Both the position numbers and the translations under genes were made by a program. A DNA stretch of 64,000 nucleotides, taken from contig NZ_JAQTOD010000003.1 in the NCBI RefSeq assembly GCF_028713515.1, positions 248,001 to 312,000 of the forward strand, read 5' to 3'. The notes below the pieces were generated by a model that saw only the letters and a list, made by a program, of their open reading frames with translations, was not told the DNA's origin and searched no databases. The stretch is from Sulfurimonas sp. GTDB taxonomy: Bacteria > Campylobacterota > Campylobacteria > Campylobacterales > Sulfurimonadaceae. Shown in pieces: positions 8,761-18,066 of the stretch (position 1 is its first letter; the number at the start of each line of letters is the position of its first letter).

Positions 8761-10446
8761 ATGAGAAGCGATACTATAAAAAAAGGTTTTGACAGAGCTC
8801 CGCATCGTTCACTGCTTAGAGCTACTGGACTTAAAGATGAAGATTTCGACAAACCATTCATCGGAATAGCAAACAGTTATATAGATATTATCCCAGGGCA
8901 TTTCTTTTTACATGAGTATGGTGAAATAGTCAAAGCGGCAATTCGCGAGGCTGGTGGAGTTCCATTTGTATTTAACACCATTGGCGTTGATGATGGTATT
9001 GCTATGGGGCACGACGGGATGTTGTACTCTCTGCCTTCTCGTGAAATTATTGCAGATTCTATTGAGACTGTTATGAACGCTCACAAGCTTGATGCGCTTA
9101 TCTGTATCCCAAACTGTGATAAGATTGTCCCTGGTATGATTATGGGAGCGCTTCGTGTTAATGTTCCTACTATTTTCGTCTCTGGCGGTCCAATGGCTGC
9201 AGGGCATAAAAAAGATGGTACGCCTATCGATTTATCAACTGCTTTTGAGGCTGTTGGTCAGCACGCTGAAGGAAAAATGACAGATGAAGAGTTGTATGAG
9301 ATAGAGTGCAATGCATGTCCAAGCGGTGGAAGTTGTTCTGGCATGTTTACAGCAAACTCTATGAACACTCTTTGTGAAGCGATGGGAATTGCGCTTCCTG
9401 GAAACGGCACTGTTTTAGCTATGACACCTAAGCGAATAGAGATGGTCAAGGCGGCTGCTAAGAGAATTGTTGAGATGGCAAAGGCTGATGATAGTAAGTA
9501 TAATCTGAAAAATGTACTAAACGAAAAAGCTATTCACAACGCATTTGTCGTAGATATGGCGATGGGTGGAAGTTCAAATACTGTTCTTCATATGTTGGCA
9601 ATCGCAAGAGAAGCTGGTGTTGAGTATAAAATTGAAAAAATCAATGAAATAGCTGACAATGTCGCTCACATCGCTAAAATATCTCCATCATTAACAACTG
9701 TTCATATGGATGACATAGACAAAGCCGGTGGTGTTAATGCAGTTATGAAAGAGATAAGCAGAAGAGGCGGACTTCTTTATCTTGATAATCCTACTGTTAC
9801 GGGTGAAACATTAGGTGAGAGAATAGCAGATGCTAAAATTTTAGATGAAGAGATTATTCACAGAAATGAAAATGCTTACTCTCAGATTGGTGGACTCTCT
9901 ATTCTTTTTGGAAATTTAGCAACCGAGGGCGCAGTTGTAAAAACTGCTGGAATCGAGCTAAATATGAGACAATTTAAAGGCAAAGCAATCTGCTTCAACT
10001 CTCAACCAGAAGCGATTACTGGAATAATGAGTCATAAAGTAAAACCTGGAAGCGTAGTAGTTATCCGCTATGAGGGGCCAAAAGGTGGACCTGGTATGCA
10101 AGAGATGCTCGCTCCTACTGCGCTTATTCAAGGAATGGGACTTGGTGATAGTGTAGCTCTTATAACTGATGGTCGTTTCTCTGGTGCCACAAAAGGCGCT
10201 AGCATCGGGCATGTCTCTCCTGAGGCTGCTGAGGGTGGTTTGATTGCATTTGTTGAAGATGGCGATGAGATTGAGCTAGATACTGATAATCATTTATTGC
10301 GCTTGAATGTTAGTGATGATGTCATAGCAAAAAGAAAAGCAAATTATAAGCCTTATAAAAATGAAGTTAAATCAAAATGGCTTAAACGCTATCAGCTTTT
10401 AGTTTCAAACGCTTCAAATGGCGCAATTTTAAAAACAGAACTTTAA
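8761..10446 (+). CDS. ilvD: Dihydroxy-acid dehydratase
   Basis: IlvD dehydrates 2,3-dihydroxy-3-methylbutanoate (or -pentanoate) to the 2-oxo acid, the third common step of valine and isoleucine synthesis. The 561-aa length is normal for the family. The Fe-S cysteine motifs are present ([25 protein letters not shown]), as are [12 protein letters not shown] and [10 protein letters not shown] near the C terminus. The ATG follows an AAGGA ribosome binding site. It ends 19 bp before thrS, so cotranscription with thrS-infC is possible. Confidence 0.97.
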   Translation: MRSDTIKKGFDRAPHRSLLRATGLKDEDFDKPFIGIANSYIDIIPGHFFLHEYGEIVKAAIREAGGVPFVFNTIGVDDGIAMGHDGMLYSLPSREIIADSIETVMNAHKLDALICIPNCDKIVPGMIMGALRVNVPTIFVSGGPMAAGHKKDGTPIDLSTAFEAVGQHAEGKMTDEELYEIECNACPSGGSCSGMFTANSMNTLCEAMGIALPGNGTVLAMTPKRIEMVKAAAKRIVEMAKADDSKYNLKNVLNEKAIHNAFVVDMAMGGSSNTVLHMLAIAREAGVEYKIEKINEIADNVAHIAKISPSLTTVHMDDIDKAGGVNAVMKEISRRGGLLYLDNPTVTGETLGERIADAKILDEEIIHRNENAYSQIGGLSILFGNLATEGAVVKTAGIELNMRQFKGKAICFNSQPEAITGIMSHKVKPGSVVVIRYEGPKGGPGMQEMLAPTALIQGMGLGDSVALITDGRFSGATKGASIGHVSPEAAEGGLIAFVEDGDEIELDTDNHLLRLNVSDDVIAKRKANYKPYKNEVKSKWLKRYQLLVSNASNGAILKTEL

Positions 10447-10465
10447 AAAGATAGGAATATATATT

Positions 10466-12274
10466 TTGAACGCAATAGCAATAAAACATAACGGCGAAAT
10501 TATTGATTTACAAACAGCAAAAGAGCTTGGGTTTGAGGGTGAGCAGATTCACTTAGATAATTCTCCAGACTCACTAGAGATTCTTCGTCACTCAACAGCC
10601 CATCTTATGGCACAGGCCATCAAATCTCTCTATTCTGATGCGGAGTTTTATGTTGGACCAACCGTAAAAGAGGGATTCTATTATGATTTTAAAACCTCTC
10701 ACGAGATAGGCGAGGGCGATTTAAAAGAGATAGAAAAAGAGATGCTCTCATTTGCCAAGAAAAAATATGATATTGAAAAATACGAAATCTCTATGGACGA
10801 AGCAAAAGAGAAGTTTAAAAATGATCATCTAAAACTAGCAGTAATGGAGCGAATCCCGAGCGAAAGAGTTTCTATCTATAAGCAAGGTGCATTTGAAGAC
10901 TTGTGTCGTGGACCTCACCTGCCAAATATTGGATTAATAAGATACTTTAAACTTACAAAAATTTCAGGTGCTTACTTGGGCGGCGATTCTAAAAATGAGG
11001 TTCTGACTCGCATATATGGAATCGCATTTGCTGACAAAGAGTCGCTAAAAGCGTATTTAGACCAAATGGCTGAAGCTGAGAAAAGAGACCATAGAAAACT
11101 TGGCAACGAGATGAAACTTTTTACATTTCGTGAGGAAGTAGGTGCTGGTTTTCCTATCTGGCTTCCAGCAGGTGGCAGGCTTCGTGCAAGATTAGAGTCT
11201 CTTCTTTTTAAAGCTCACAGAAAACGCGGATATGAGCCTGTTCGTGGTCCAGAGATGCTTCGTTCAGACCTTTGGAAGACATCTGGACACTACCAAAACT
11301 ATGGCGAAAATATGTATTTTACAAATATAGATGATGTGGAGTTTGGTGTAAAACCTATGAACTGCGTTGGACACATAAAAGTTTATGAAGAAGATTTGCA
11401 CTCATATCGTGATCTGCCACTAAAATATTTTGAGTATGGTGTAGTTCATCGTCATGAAATGACTGGTGCACTTCATGGACTGTTTCGTGTTAGAGAGTTT
11501 ACTCAAGACGATGCGCATATTTTTTGTAGAGCAGATCAAATTGAAGAGCAGATTATAGAAGTTGTTGATTTTGTTGATAAAATTATGTCGACTTTTGATT
11601 TCGATTATAAAATGATGATCTCAACTAAGCCAGAAAAAGCGGTTGGAAGTGACGAAGTGTGGGAAATTTCTACACAGGCACTAAAAAATGCAATGGATAA
11701 AAACAGTCTTGCTTATGAGATAGATGAGGGAGGCGGAGCTTTTTACGGTCCTAAAATTGACATCAAGATAACAGATGCAATCGGGCGAGAGTGGCAGTGC
11801 GGGACAATTCAGCTGGATTTTAACCTACCTTCAAGATTTGAGCTTGAGTACAACGGTGAGAATAATGACAAAATTCAACCCGTTATGATTCATAGAGCAA
11901 TTTTAGGTTCATTTGAGCGTTTTATTGGTATATTAACGGAGCATTATGCTGGAGAGTTTCCAATGTTTATCGCTCCAACTCAAGTTGCAATCGTTCCAAT
12001 AGCCCAACCACACAACGATTACGCTAAAGAGTTAGCAGATAAACTGATAGATTTAGGGGCAGATAGTGAAATCTACTCTAAAAATGACTCTTTAAACAAA
12101 AGAGTAAGAACAGCAGAAAAAACAAGAGTGCCAATGCTCGCCATTATAGGCGATGAAGAGGTTGAGTCTCGCAGAGTTTCTATTCGTGACCGTAGAACAA
12201 GGGAACAGTACAACATAAGCGAAGAGGAATTTCTAAAGCTTATTCAAACTAAAATAAATGAGGTAAATTTTTGA
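10466..12274 (+). CDS. thrS: Threonyl-tRNA synthetase
   Basis: A class II synthetase that charges tRNA-Thr. The HxxxH editing motif (HSTAHLMAQ), motif 2 region ([21 protein letters not shown]), zinc-site cysteine (KPMNCVGH) and C-terminal anticodon-binding domain are visible. At 602 aa it is shorter than the E. coli enzyme (642) because the N-terminal TGS domain is reduced to about 40 residues. The start is TTG, with an AGGA site 9 nt upstream. Its stop overlaps the infC start by 4 nt. Confidence 0.97.
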   Translation: MNAIAIKHNGEIIDLQTAKELGFEGEQIHLDNSPDSLEILRHSTAHLMAQAIKSLYSDAEFYVGPTVKEGFYYDFKTSHEIGEGDLKEIEKEMLSFAKKKYDIEKYEISMDEAKEKFKNDHLKLAVMERIPSERVSIYKQGAFEDLCRGPHLPNIGLIRYFKLTKISGAYLGGDSKNEVLTRIYGIAFADKESLKAYLDQMAEAEKRDHRKLGNEMKLFTFREEVGAGFPIWLPAGGRLRARLESLLFKAHRKRGYEPVRGPEMLRSDLWKTSGHYQNYGENMYFTNIDDVEFGVKPMNCVGHIKVYEEDLHSYRDLPLKYFEYGVVHRHEMTGALHGLFRVREFTQDDAHIFCRADQIEEQIIEVVDFVDKIMSTFDFDYKMMISTKPEKAVGSDEVWEISTQALKNAMDKNSLAYEIDEGGGAFYGPKIDIKITDAIGREWQCGTIQLDFNLPSRFELEYNGENNDKIQPVMIHRAILGSFERFIGILTEHYAGEFPMFIAPTQVAIVPIAQPHNDYAKELADKLIDLGADSEIYSKNDSLNKRVRTAEKTRVPMLAIIGDEEVESRRVSIRDRRTREQYNISEEEFLKLIQTKINEVNF

Positions 12275-12789
12275 CTAAAAAAGACCAAGTCATAATGAAT
12301 GACGATATCCGTGTGCCAGAAGTGCGTTGTAATATAGATGGAGCAGAATCTTTAGGAATTGTTTCTATAGATGTAGCTATGGATAAAGCAAATGAATTAG
12401 GTTTAGATTTAGTTCTAATTGCTCCAACTGCAAAGCCTCCTGTTGCCAAGATTATGGATTATGGTAAATATAGATATCAAGAAGAGAGAAAACTTAAAGA
12501 GCAGAAGAAAAATCAGATTAAAATTGATGTAAAAGAGATTAAGTTATCTGTAAAAATTGCTGAAAATGACATTAACTATAAAGTAAAACATGCTAAAGAG
12601 TTTTTGGAAGAGGGCAAACATGTAAAGTTTCGTGTATTTCTAAAAGGTCGTGAGATGTCAAATCCTGAAGCAGGAAAAGATGTTTTGATGAGAGTTTGGC
12701 ACATGATAGAAGATGTGGCTGTTATGGATAAACCACCAAAGTTTGAGGGTCGTTATTTTAACCTATATGTAACACCACAGAAAAATTAA
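12271..12789 (+). CDS. infC: Translation initiation factor IF-3
   Basis: IF-3 binds the 30S subunit, prevents premature 50S joining and checks the start codon. The 172-aa protein has the N-domain signature ([10 protein letters not shown], then LGIVS) and the C-domain [20 protein letters not shown] segment. The start is read as TTG at 12271, overlapping the thrS stop with AGG upstream; an ATG at 12295 is the alternative. Non-ATG starts are typical of infC, which autoregulates through start-codon discrimination. Unlike in many bacteria, rpmI and rplT do not follow; they lie at 59.2 kb. Confidence 0.96.
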   Translation: MTKKDQVIMNDDIRVPEVRCNIDGAESLGIVSIDVAMDKANELGLDLVLIAPTAKPPVAKIMDYGKYRYQEERKLKEQKKNQIKIDVKEIKLSVKIAENDINYKVKHAKEFLEEGKHVKFRVFLKGREMSNPEAGKDVLMRVWHMIEDVAVMDKPPKFEGRYFNLYVTPQKN

Positions 12790-12799
12790 TCTTTTTATT

Positions 12800-12828
12800 A
12801 TTCAGATAGTTTTAAAAACTATCTGAAT
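12800..12828. terminator. Bidirectional terminator between infC and the MFS gene
   Basis: ATTCAGATAGTTTT is followed by its near-perfect mirror AAAACTATCTGAAT, a stem of about 14 bp. It is flanked by CTTTTT on the left and TTT on the right, and lies between convergent genes. Confidence 0.75.
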
Positions 12829-12845
12829 TTCGCACACTAGAGTTT

Positions 12846-14165
12846 CTAACTACTTTTTGATATTTTAGCTGTTAACTCATCTCCACTCAAAGCATCTTTG
12901 AGGAATTTTATTGCAACAATATTTTCACTTTGATTTATATACCACTCTGCAATATGTTCATTTTCAAGTGTTTCTAACTTGTTCAAATCAACACTATCTT
13001 GCGCTAAATATAGGTGAGAGTATTTAAGTGGGTTTTGTAATTTAAGTGTCCATAAAAACCATATAGCGGCGATAATAGCAACCGAAACCCCGATAGTCGC
13101 TCTGTCGCTTATGCCTAAAAATAGTCCTGCTGAAGTTCCACCAATAAATGTCATAAAATAAGCCACAGAGTTTGAAGTACCAATTGCTACTCCTTTTTGA
13201 TGCACTTTTGCAAATTTAGTAATCATTGACTGAACTAAAGGCTCCATCATGTTGAAGGCTATAAAAAACATAACTACACCTACAACAAAAATAGTGCTAG
13301 AAGCTGTAAGTCCCATAATCAAAAATGCCCCTATAAAAAGAAGAATCGATAAAAGAAATATCTGTTTTGGTTTATTATGCTTCTCTCCAAACACAGCTGC
13401 CGGACCCATCGCAGCAAGTCCAAGAAGCATAGCTGGTGCATAGGCCATCCAGAGTTCATTTTTTTGCCACCCAAAATCTTTTGTTAATACGATTGGAATC
13501 AGAACAAAAGCAACTGTAATAAGAGCTTTTTGCATAGCGTTAATAACAATCATATTTAAGAGATTTGGATTCTTTAAAATATCAGATTTTTTAGCAGTTG
13601 CGTGATATATATGTTTAATTTTTGGAGGAGTTGGAACCTTTGTAAAAAGTAAGATAATTGCAAAAACAGCTAGAGTTGCTGTAATAAAAAAAAGTGAACT
13701 TATACCAAACTTACCACTAATAACAGGTCCTAAGCCCATAGCGGCTGCAAAACTAAGAGCAATTGATGCTCCCATGATAGCCATGGCTTTTCCACGAATT
13801 TCTTCCGCAACTACATCGGATATCATAGCTGTTACAACTGAGCCAATAGCTCCTGCACCTTGGAGGAAACGCCCTGCCATAAGAGTATAAATATCTGTAG
13901 AAAAAGCACAAATTAAAGAGCCGACAAGAAAAATAAGCAGACCAAGTAACAGGGTTGGTTTTCGCCCTATTTTGTCACTTAACGCGCCAAGAGGGAGCTG
14001 GAAAATAGCTTGAGTTAGTGCATATCCACCAACAACCATACCAACTAAAAATGGTGTTGAACCTTCTAATTCTAATGCAAATACAGAAATAACTGGAAGT
14101 ACAAGAAAAAGACCAAGAAAACTAAGAGATAGAATTGCCGAGAGAGGTAGTATTTTTTTAAACAT
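12846..14165 (-). CDS. Major facilitator superfamily transporter
   Basis: The 439-aa protein has about 12 predicted membrane helices and the MFS motif A between helices 2 and 3 (GALSDKIGRKP), plus a motif-C-like glycine-rich helix 5. A soluble tail of about 60 residues follows the last helix. The ATG at 14165 is preferred because an AAGG site precedes it and it leads straight into helix 1; the frame stays open to an ATG at 14213. It resembles the DHA1 drug-efflux type, but the substrate cannot be read from the sequence. Confidence 0.88.
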   Translation of the reverse strand: MFKKILPLSAILSLSFLGLFLVLPVISVFALELEGSTPFLVGMVVGGYALTQAIFQLPLGALSDKIGRKPTLLLGLLIFLVGSLICAFSTDIYTLMAGRFLQGAGAIGSVVTAMISDVVAEEIRGKAMAIMGASIALSFAAAMGLGPVISGKFGISSLFFITATLAVFAIILLFTKVPTPPKIKHIYHATAKKSDILKNPNLLNMIVINAMQKALITVAFVLIPIVLTKDFGWQKNELWMAYAPAMLLGLAAMGPAAVFGEKHNKPKQIFLLSILLFIGAFLIMGLTASSTIFVVGVVMFFIAFNMMEPLVQSMITKFAKVHQKGVAIGTSNSVAYFMTFIGGTSAGLFLGISDRATIGVSVAIIAAIWFLWTLKLQNPLKYSHLYLAQDSVDLNKLETLENEHIAEWYINQSENIVAIKFLKDALSGDELTAKISKSS

Positions 14166-14272
14166 TTTCTGCCTTAAACAGTATATAATTTGTGAATTAT
14201 AATGAAAAAACATTTACACAAACTTTGTGACATAAAAAATTATATAATTAAAGCGAAAAATAAGGATAAAAA

Positions 14273-14887
14273 ATGAGGTTAATACTTGCAACTTCAAACA
14301 AAGGCAAGGTCAAAGAGATTAAGGCGCAATGTAGAGATCATGAGGTTGTGCCATACAGTGAACTGATGGAAGAGTTTGATATTATCGAGGACGCCAATAC
14401 ATTTAAAGAGAATGCGCTTATAAAAGCACGAGCTGTGTTTAAAGCTTTGCAAAATAGATTGCTCTTATGTGAAGATGCGGTCGTCATTGCTGATGATAGT
14501 GGAATAAGCGTAGATATTTTAGATGGTAGACCAGGAATATATAGTGCAAGATATGGTGGAGAAGGCGCAAGCGATAAAGATAATCTTAACAAGCTTATGC
14601 AGGAGATTAAAGCAAAAGGTGCTCTCTCTTCGCCAGCTCATTACACGGCGGCAATAGCGGTTGTCACAAAGGATGGGGAGTATAGTGTTCATGGTTGGAT
14701 GCATGGGACTGTGTTGAGTGAAGCAAGGGGAAGCAGTGGCTTTGGATATGATCCAATTTTTGTTCCTGATGGTTATGATAAAACTTTAGGGGAGCTAGAG
14801 GATGAGATAAAAGAGAAACTTTCACATAGATCAAAGGCTCTCTGTTTAGCCAAGATAGTTATAGAAAATATCACTTCTAAGATGTGA
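14273..14887 (+). CDS. rdgB: XTP/dITP diphosphatase (HAM1/RdgB)
   Basis: This house-cleaning enzyme hydrolyses dITP, XTP and ITP to monophosphates and keeps deaminated purines out of DNA. The 204-aa protein shows the family motifs LATSNKGKVKEI, FKENALIKARA, ADDSGISVD, GRPGIYSARYGG, GFGYDPIFVP and SHRSKAL. The ATG has an AAGGA ribosome binding site. It is a single gene, divergent from the MFS transporter. Confidence 0.96.
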   Translation: MRLILATSNKGKVKEIKAQCRDHEVVPYSELMEEFDIIEDANTFKENALIKARAVFKALQNRLLLCEDAVVIADDSGISVDILDGRPGIYSARYGGEGASDKDNLNKLMQEIKAKGALSSPAHYTAAIAVVTKDGEYSVHGWMHGTVLSEARGSSGFGYDPIFVPDGYDKTLGELEDEIKEKLSHRSKALCLAKIVIENITSKM

Positions 14888-14952
14888 AATAGTTAAAAGT
14901 CATAGCAACGCTTGATTAATTAAATTATAGTCTATAAGAATCTACTGCTTAG

Positions 14953-14983
14953 TTTCAAAAAATTTATCTCAATTTTTTTGAAA
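14953..14983. terminator. Possible stem-loop terminator between rdgB and uppP
   Basis: TTTCAAAAAA and TTTTTTGAAA form an AT-only stem of about 10 bp around a 10-11 nt loop in the convergent spacer. The stem is weak, so this is tentative. Confidence 0.4.
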
Positions 14984-15073
14984 AAAAAATCTAATTTTGA
15001 ACTTATTGTTTGAGTTGATTTCATGATCTCTCCCTGAAACTATTTGAGTAATATCAAGCAAATTTTATTCCAA

Positions 15074-15844
15074 TTAGTTAAAGTAAAATAGAAGCAGAGC
15101 CCCAAAAAGGATTCTGTATACGCCAAAAGAGACAAATGTAAATTTGTCTAAGAATTTCAAAAAAAGCTTGATTGTCAGATATGCAACGACGAAAGAGATA
15201 CCAAACCCAACTGCCAAAACCATGAGATTTGCATCGCTAAACTCTTTGTAGTGTTTTAGCAGATCATATCCTGAAACAGCACACATAACTGGAAAAGCTA
15301 GTAAAAAACTAAACTCCGCACTTGTTTTTCTGTTTAGTCCAACTAAAAGAGCACCGACAACAGTTGAGCCAGCTCTGCTTGTCCCTGGAATGAGTGCTAG
15401 CACTTGTGCAAAGCCAATTATCATAGCCTGCTTGAAAGTCACGCTCTCCACATCGGTCGTAAAATGGCTATTCTCATCGATAAAAAATTTCTCTACAATT
15501 AAAAATACAATGCCACCAACAATGAACATTATTGCAACTATGCTTATGCTAAAGAGCTCTTTTATTTGTGAGGAAAAGATAAAACCAACTGTTCCAATTG
15601 GAAGAAATGCTAAAAAAACTTTGCTCCACAAATCTATCTTTTTAAATGTAAATTTATCTCTGTAGCTAAAAACCACCGCCAAAATCGCAGCTAATTGAAT
15701 GATAACCTCATACGCTTTTGTAACATCCGTCTGTTTTATGCCTAAAAGTTCACTAAAAACGATTAGATGCCCAGTTGAAGAGATTGGTAAAAATTCCGTA
15801 AATCCTTCTACGATGCCTAAAATTATTGAATCAAAAATTGTCAT
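15074..15844 (-). CDS. uppP: Undecaprenyl-diphosphatase (UppP/BacA)
   Basis: An integral membrane phosphatase that recycles undecaprenyl diphosphate for peptidoglycan and polysaccharide synthesis and gives low-level bacitracin resistance. The 256-aa, ~8-helix protein has both family signatures: [17 protein letters not shown] near the N terminus (catalytic E/E and S/H) and [15 protein letters not shown] (catalytic R). It is monocistronic, with a TATAAT at 15879-15884. Confidence 0.96.
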   Translation of the reverse strand: MTIFDSIILGIVEGFTEFLPISSTGHLIVFSELLGIKQTDVTKAYEVIIQLAAILAVVFSYRDKFTFKKIDLWSKVFLAFLPIGTVGFIFSSQIKELFSISIVAIMFIVGGIVFLIVEKFFIDENSHFTTDVESVTFKQAMIIGFAQVLALIPGTSRAGSTVVGALLVGLNRKTSAEFSFLLAFPVMCAVSGYDLLKHYKEFSDANLMVLAVGFGISFVVAYLTIKLFLKFLDKFTFVSFGVYRILFGALLLFYFN

Positions 15845-15878
15845 TATTTCTCTTTTTATCTATATGATTAAGTGCGCT

Positions 15879-15884
15879 ATTATA
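15879..15884 (-). promoter_or_regulatory. -10 element of uppP
   Basis: A perfect TATAAT on the minus strand lies 35 nt before the uppP start. No clear -35. Confidence 0.5.
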
Positions 15885-15905
15885 CATGCTTTAGTTAATC
15901 TGAGA

Positions 15906-15911
15906 TATAAT
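15906..15911 (+). promoter_or_regulatory. -10 element of moaDE
   Basis: A perfect TATAAT lies 24 nt before the moaD start, back to back with the uppP promoter. No clear -35. Confidence 0.55.
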
Positions 15912-15934
15912 CAACAAAAAAATAGGAGCAACTT

Positions 15935-16156
15935 TTGGTAAGAGTAGAATTTTTAGGTCCAATCCAAAAAGAGCCATTGGAACTAAATATTACAAATTTA
16001 AACGAGTTAGCAAAAATACTCAAAGATGATGAAGAGATGCAAAAGTGGTTAGAAAATTCGGCGGTAGCAGTAAATGATACTCTTGTAAGTAGCAGAGATA
16101 TTGAACTAAAAAGTGGCGACAAAGTATCTCTTTTACCACCTGTTTGTGGGGGTTGA
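15935..16156 (+). CDS. moaD: Molybdopterin synthase small subunit (MoaD)
   Basis: A 73-aa ubiquitin-fold sulfur carrier that ends in Gly-Gly (PPVCGG), the residue pair thiocarboxylated to deliver sulfur to molybdopterin. The start is TTG with a TAGGAG ribosome binding site. It is immediately followed by moaE, its partner subunit, 3 nt later. Confidence 0.95.
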   Translation: MVRVEFLGPIQKEPLELNITNLNELAKILKDDEEMQKWLENSAVAVNDTLVSSRDIELKSGDKVSLLPPVCGG

Positions 16157-16159
16157 TGA

Positions 16160-16597
16160 GTGTTGTACCTATGTGAGGGAGCGCTTGATGTTCCTGCTAT
16201 TTTAAAAAAATGGTACGAAGATGAAGCAAAAAGTAATTATGGAGCATATATCCCTTTTGTTGGAACAGTTAGAAGTGAAGGTGGAATTGATGGTCTTAGT
16301 TTTGATGTTTATGAGCCGATACTGAACTCTTGGTTTGATGCTTGGCAAGAAAAAGCGAAAGAGAAGGGTGCTATTATAAAAATGGCTCACTCAAAGGGCG
16401 ATGTTATGCTTCATGAATCCTCATATATCACAGCAGTTTTTTCGCCCAAACGCCGTGTTGCGCTAGAGTTTATAGATGAGTTTGTAGAGGATTTTAAAGC
16501 ATCTGCGCCCATTTGGAAGTATGATATTATAGATGGTAAAAGAGTTTATGCACTTGAGCGCTCAACTGCTATAAAAGGGAGTGGCTTATTATCTTAA
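16160..16597 (+). CDS. moaE: Molybdopterin synthase catalytic subunit (MoaE)
   Basis: Together with MoaD it converts cyclic pyranopterin monophosphate to molybdopterin. The 145-aa sequence has the family's GAYIPFVGTVRSE strand, the DVYEP region, HSKGDVMLHE and the C-terminal KASAPIWKYD lysine motif. The start is GTG, directly after moaD. A folded spacer (16611-16750) separates it from moeA. Confidence 0.95.
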   Translation: MLYLCEGALDVPAILKKWYEDEAKSNYGAYIPFVGTVRSEGGIDGLSFDVYEPILNSWFDAWQEKAKEKGAIIKMAHSKGDVMLHESSYITAVFSPKRRVALEFIDEFVEDFKASAPIWKYDIIDGKRVYALERSTAIKGSGLLS

Positions 16598-16610
16598 AGA
16601 GTAAGTCATA

Positions 16611-16750
16611 TTTTAGAAACGCTAGATAATGGCATTTTTTGCCCATTTAGTCGCCACAGCGGCGCAAGCGGAGTCTGGGGACTTTGTTTCTAGGCGGGAC
16701 TAGCAAGTGGAGGCTTCCTTCATTTTGCAAGGTGTTCCTTGAGGGCATGC
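16611..16750 (+). other. Highly structured spacer between moaE and moeA (candidate regulatory RNA or interspersed repeat)
   Basis: This GC-richer stretch carries several nested or adjacent inverted repeats. TAGAAAC (16614-16620) pairs with GTTTCTA (16686-16692). AATGGCA pairs with TGCC(C)ATT (16628-16647). CGCC pairs with GGCG (16652-16664). CAAGG/CCTTG closes a TGTT loop (16728-16741), next to the palindrome GCATGC. It lies just upstream of the moeA ribosome binding site, so a leader RNA is possible. It could instead be a repetitive extragenic element. A short ATG frame (16629-16703) is open but has no convincing ribosome binding site. Confidence 0.5.
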
Positions 16751-16772
16751 AATAAAATTAAGGATTTTTAAA

Positions 16773-17987
16773 ATGAGTCTATTATCTTATGAAACAAGTC
16801 AAGATATGTTGAATTTGCTAAAGGTAAATTCTAATAGATATGAAAGTATTGCACTTAGCTCATCTTTGGGAAGAGTTTTGGCAGAGGATATGGTAGCCCA
16901 GTTTAATGATCCTCAATTCCCAACAGCCTCAATGGATGGATATGCCGTAATTCACGCTGATTTACAAAATAAATCCATCCTAATTCTTGGAGATAATCCA
17001 GCAGGGCATGAAGAAAAGAGAGCTATTAAAAGTGGCGAGTGTATAAAGACTTTTACAGGCTCTATGATGCCTCATGGCGCAGACACTTTGATTCAGATAG
17101 AAAATGTGGTTGTTGAAAATGGAACAATTATCATAAACGAGGGTGTTATAAAAGGTTCATCAGTTCGCCCTATTGGCGAAGGATTCAGAGCTGGTGATGT
17201 GCTAATAAAAAAAGGTACAAAGATAGGTTTTGTGGAAATTGGGGTAATGGCATCACTCAATAAAGTGATGGTAAAAGTTGCACTTAAGCCTCGTGTTGCG
17301 GTTGTCTCAACTGGAAGTGAAATCCTTGATCTGGGTGTAAGCAGTGATAACTCAGCACAAATCAGAAGCTCAAACAACTATACTTTGTGTGCTCTTTTTG
17401 AACAAGCAGGGGCAGAGTCTATCCAGCTTGGAACCGTAGGCGATGACAAAACTTCTATAATGCAGTCGTTTGAAAATGCTCTTGCTTGTGCTGATATATT
17501 GGTAAGTACTGGTGGCGTTAGTGTGGGTGATTATGATTTTGTAAAAGATATCATCCCTCGTCTTGGTGCTGAGGTTATCTACAAGGGTGTCGCAATAAAG
17601 CCTGGTAAGCATGTTTTAGTGGCACAAAGAGGAGATAAATTTATTTTAGCTCTTCCTGGATTTGCCTACTCCTCAACTGTTACCGCCATACTATATGTTC
17701 TTCCGCTTATTGCCAAAATGCTTGGTAGAGAAAGTGTATATAAAATAATAGAAGCAAAGCTGAGCGAGGATTTTAATAAAAGAAGCAAATTAACAGAGTT
17801 CACGGCGTGCAATGTGGAGATTTTAGATGGCGAATATTTTATAAATTTTAAAGATAAAAAAGTTGGAAGCTCAGCGATTCTTACAAATATGCTAAATTCA
17901 AGTGCTCTGATGATAAGTGGCGAAGATGATGGAAATCTAAGTAGTGGTACTTTTGTAAATGTTATTTTGCTTGAAAATATACAGTAG
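16773..17987 (+). CDS. moeA: Molybdopterin molybdenumtransferase (MoeA)
   Basis: MoeA inserts molybdate into adenylylated molybdopterin, the last step of Moco synthesis. The 404-aa protein has the expected domains: FPTASMDGYAV and FTGSMMPHGADTLIQIE in the N part, the MogA-like central domain with STGSEIL, SSNNYTL and STGGVSVGDYDFVKD, and LPGFAYSSTV, then the C-terminal beta domain. A ribosome binding site AAGGA lies 9 nt before the ATG. The structured spacer upstream may link its expression to the cofactor. Confidence 0.96.
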   Translation: MSLLSYETSQDMLNLLKVNSNRYESIALSSSLGRVLAEDMVAQFNDPQFPTASMDGYAVIHADLQNKSILILGDNPAGHEEKRAIKSGECIKTFTGSMMPHGADTLIQIENVVVENGTIIINEGVIKGSSVRPIGEGFRAGDVLIKKGTKIGFVEIGVMASLNKVMVKVALKPRVAVVSTGSEILDLGVSSDNSAQIRSSNNYTLCALFEQAGAESIQLGTVGDDKTSIMQSFENALACADILVSTGGVSVGDYDFVKDIIPRLGAEVIYKGVAIKPGKHVLVAQRGDKFILALPGFAYSSTVTAILYVLPLIAKMLGRESVYKIIEAKLSEDFNKRSKLTEFTACNVEILDGEYFINFKDKKVGSSAILTNMLNSSALMISGEDDGNLSSGTFVNVILLENIQ

Positions 17988-18066
17988 ATTTAATTTTTAT
18001 AGCTCTAGATATTGTTAAAATACAATCTAAATCTTAACTGTTTGTCTATGCGAGGAGTGTGATATT

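Noticed and set aside
16629..16703. A 24-codon open frame in the moaE-moeA spacer as a leader peptide
   Set aside because: No convincing ribosome binding site; the same bases form strong hairpins, so structure explains the sequence better.
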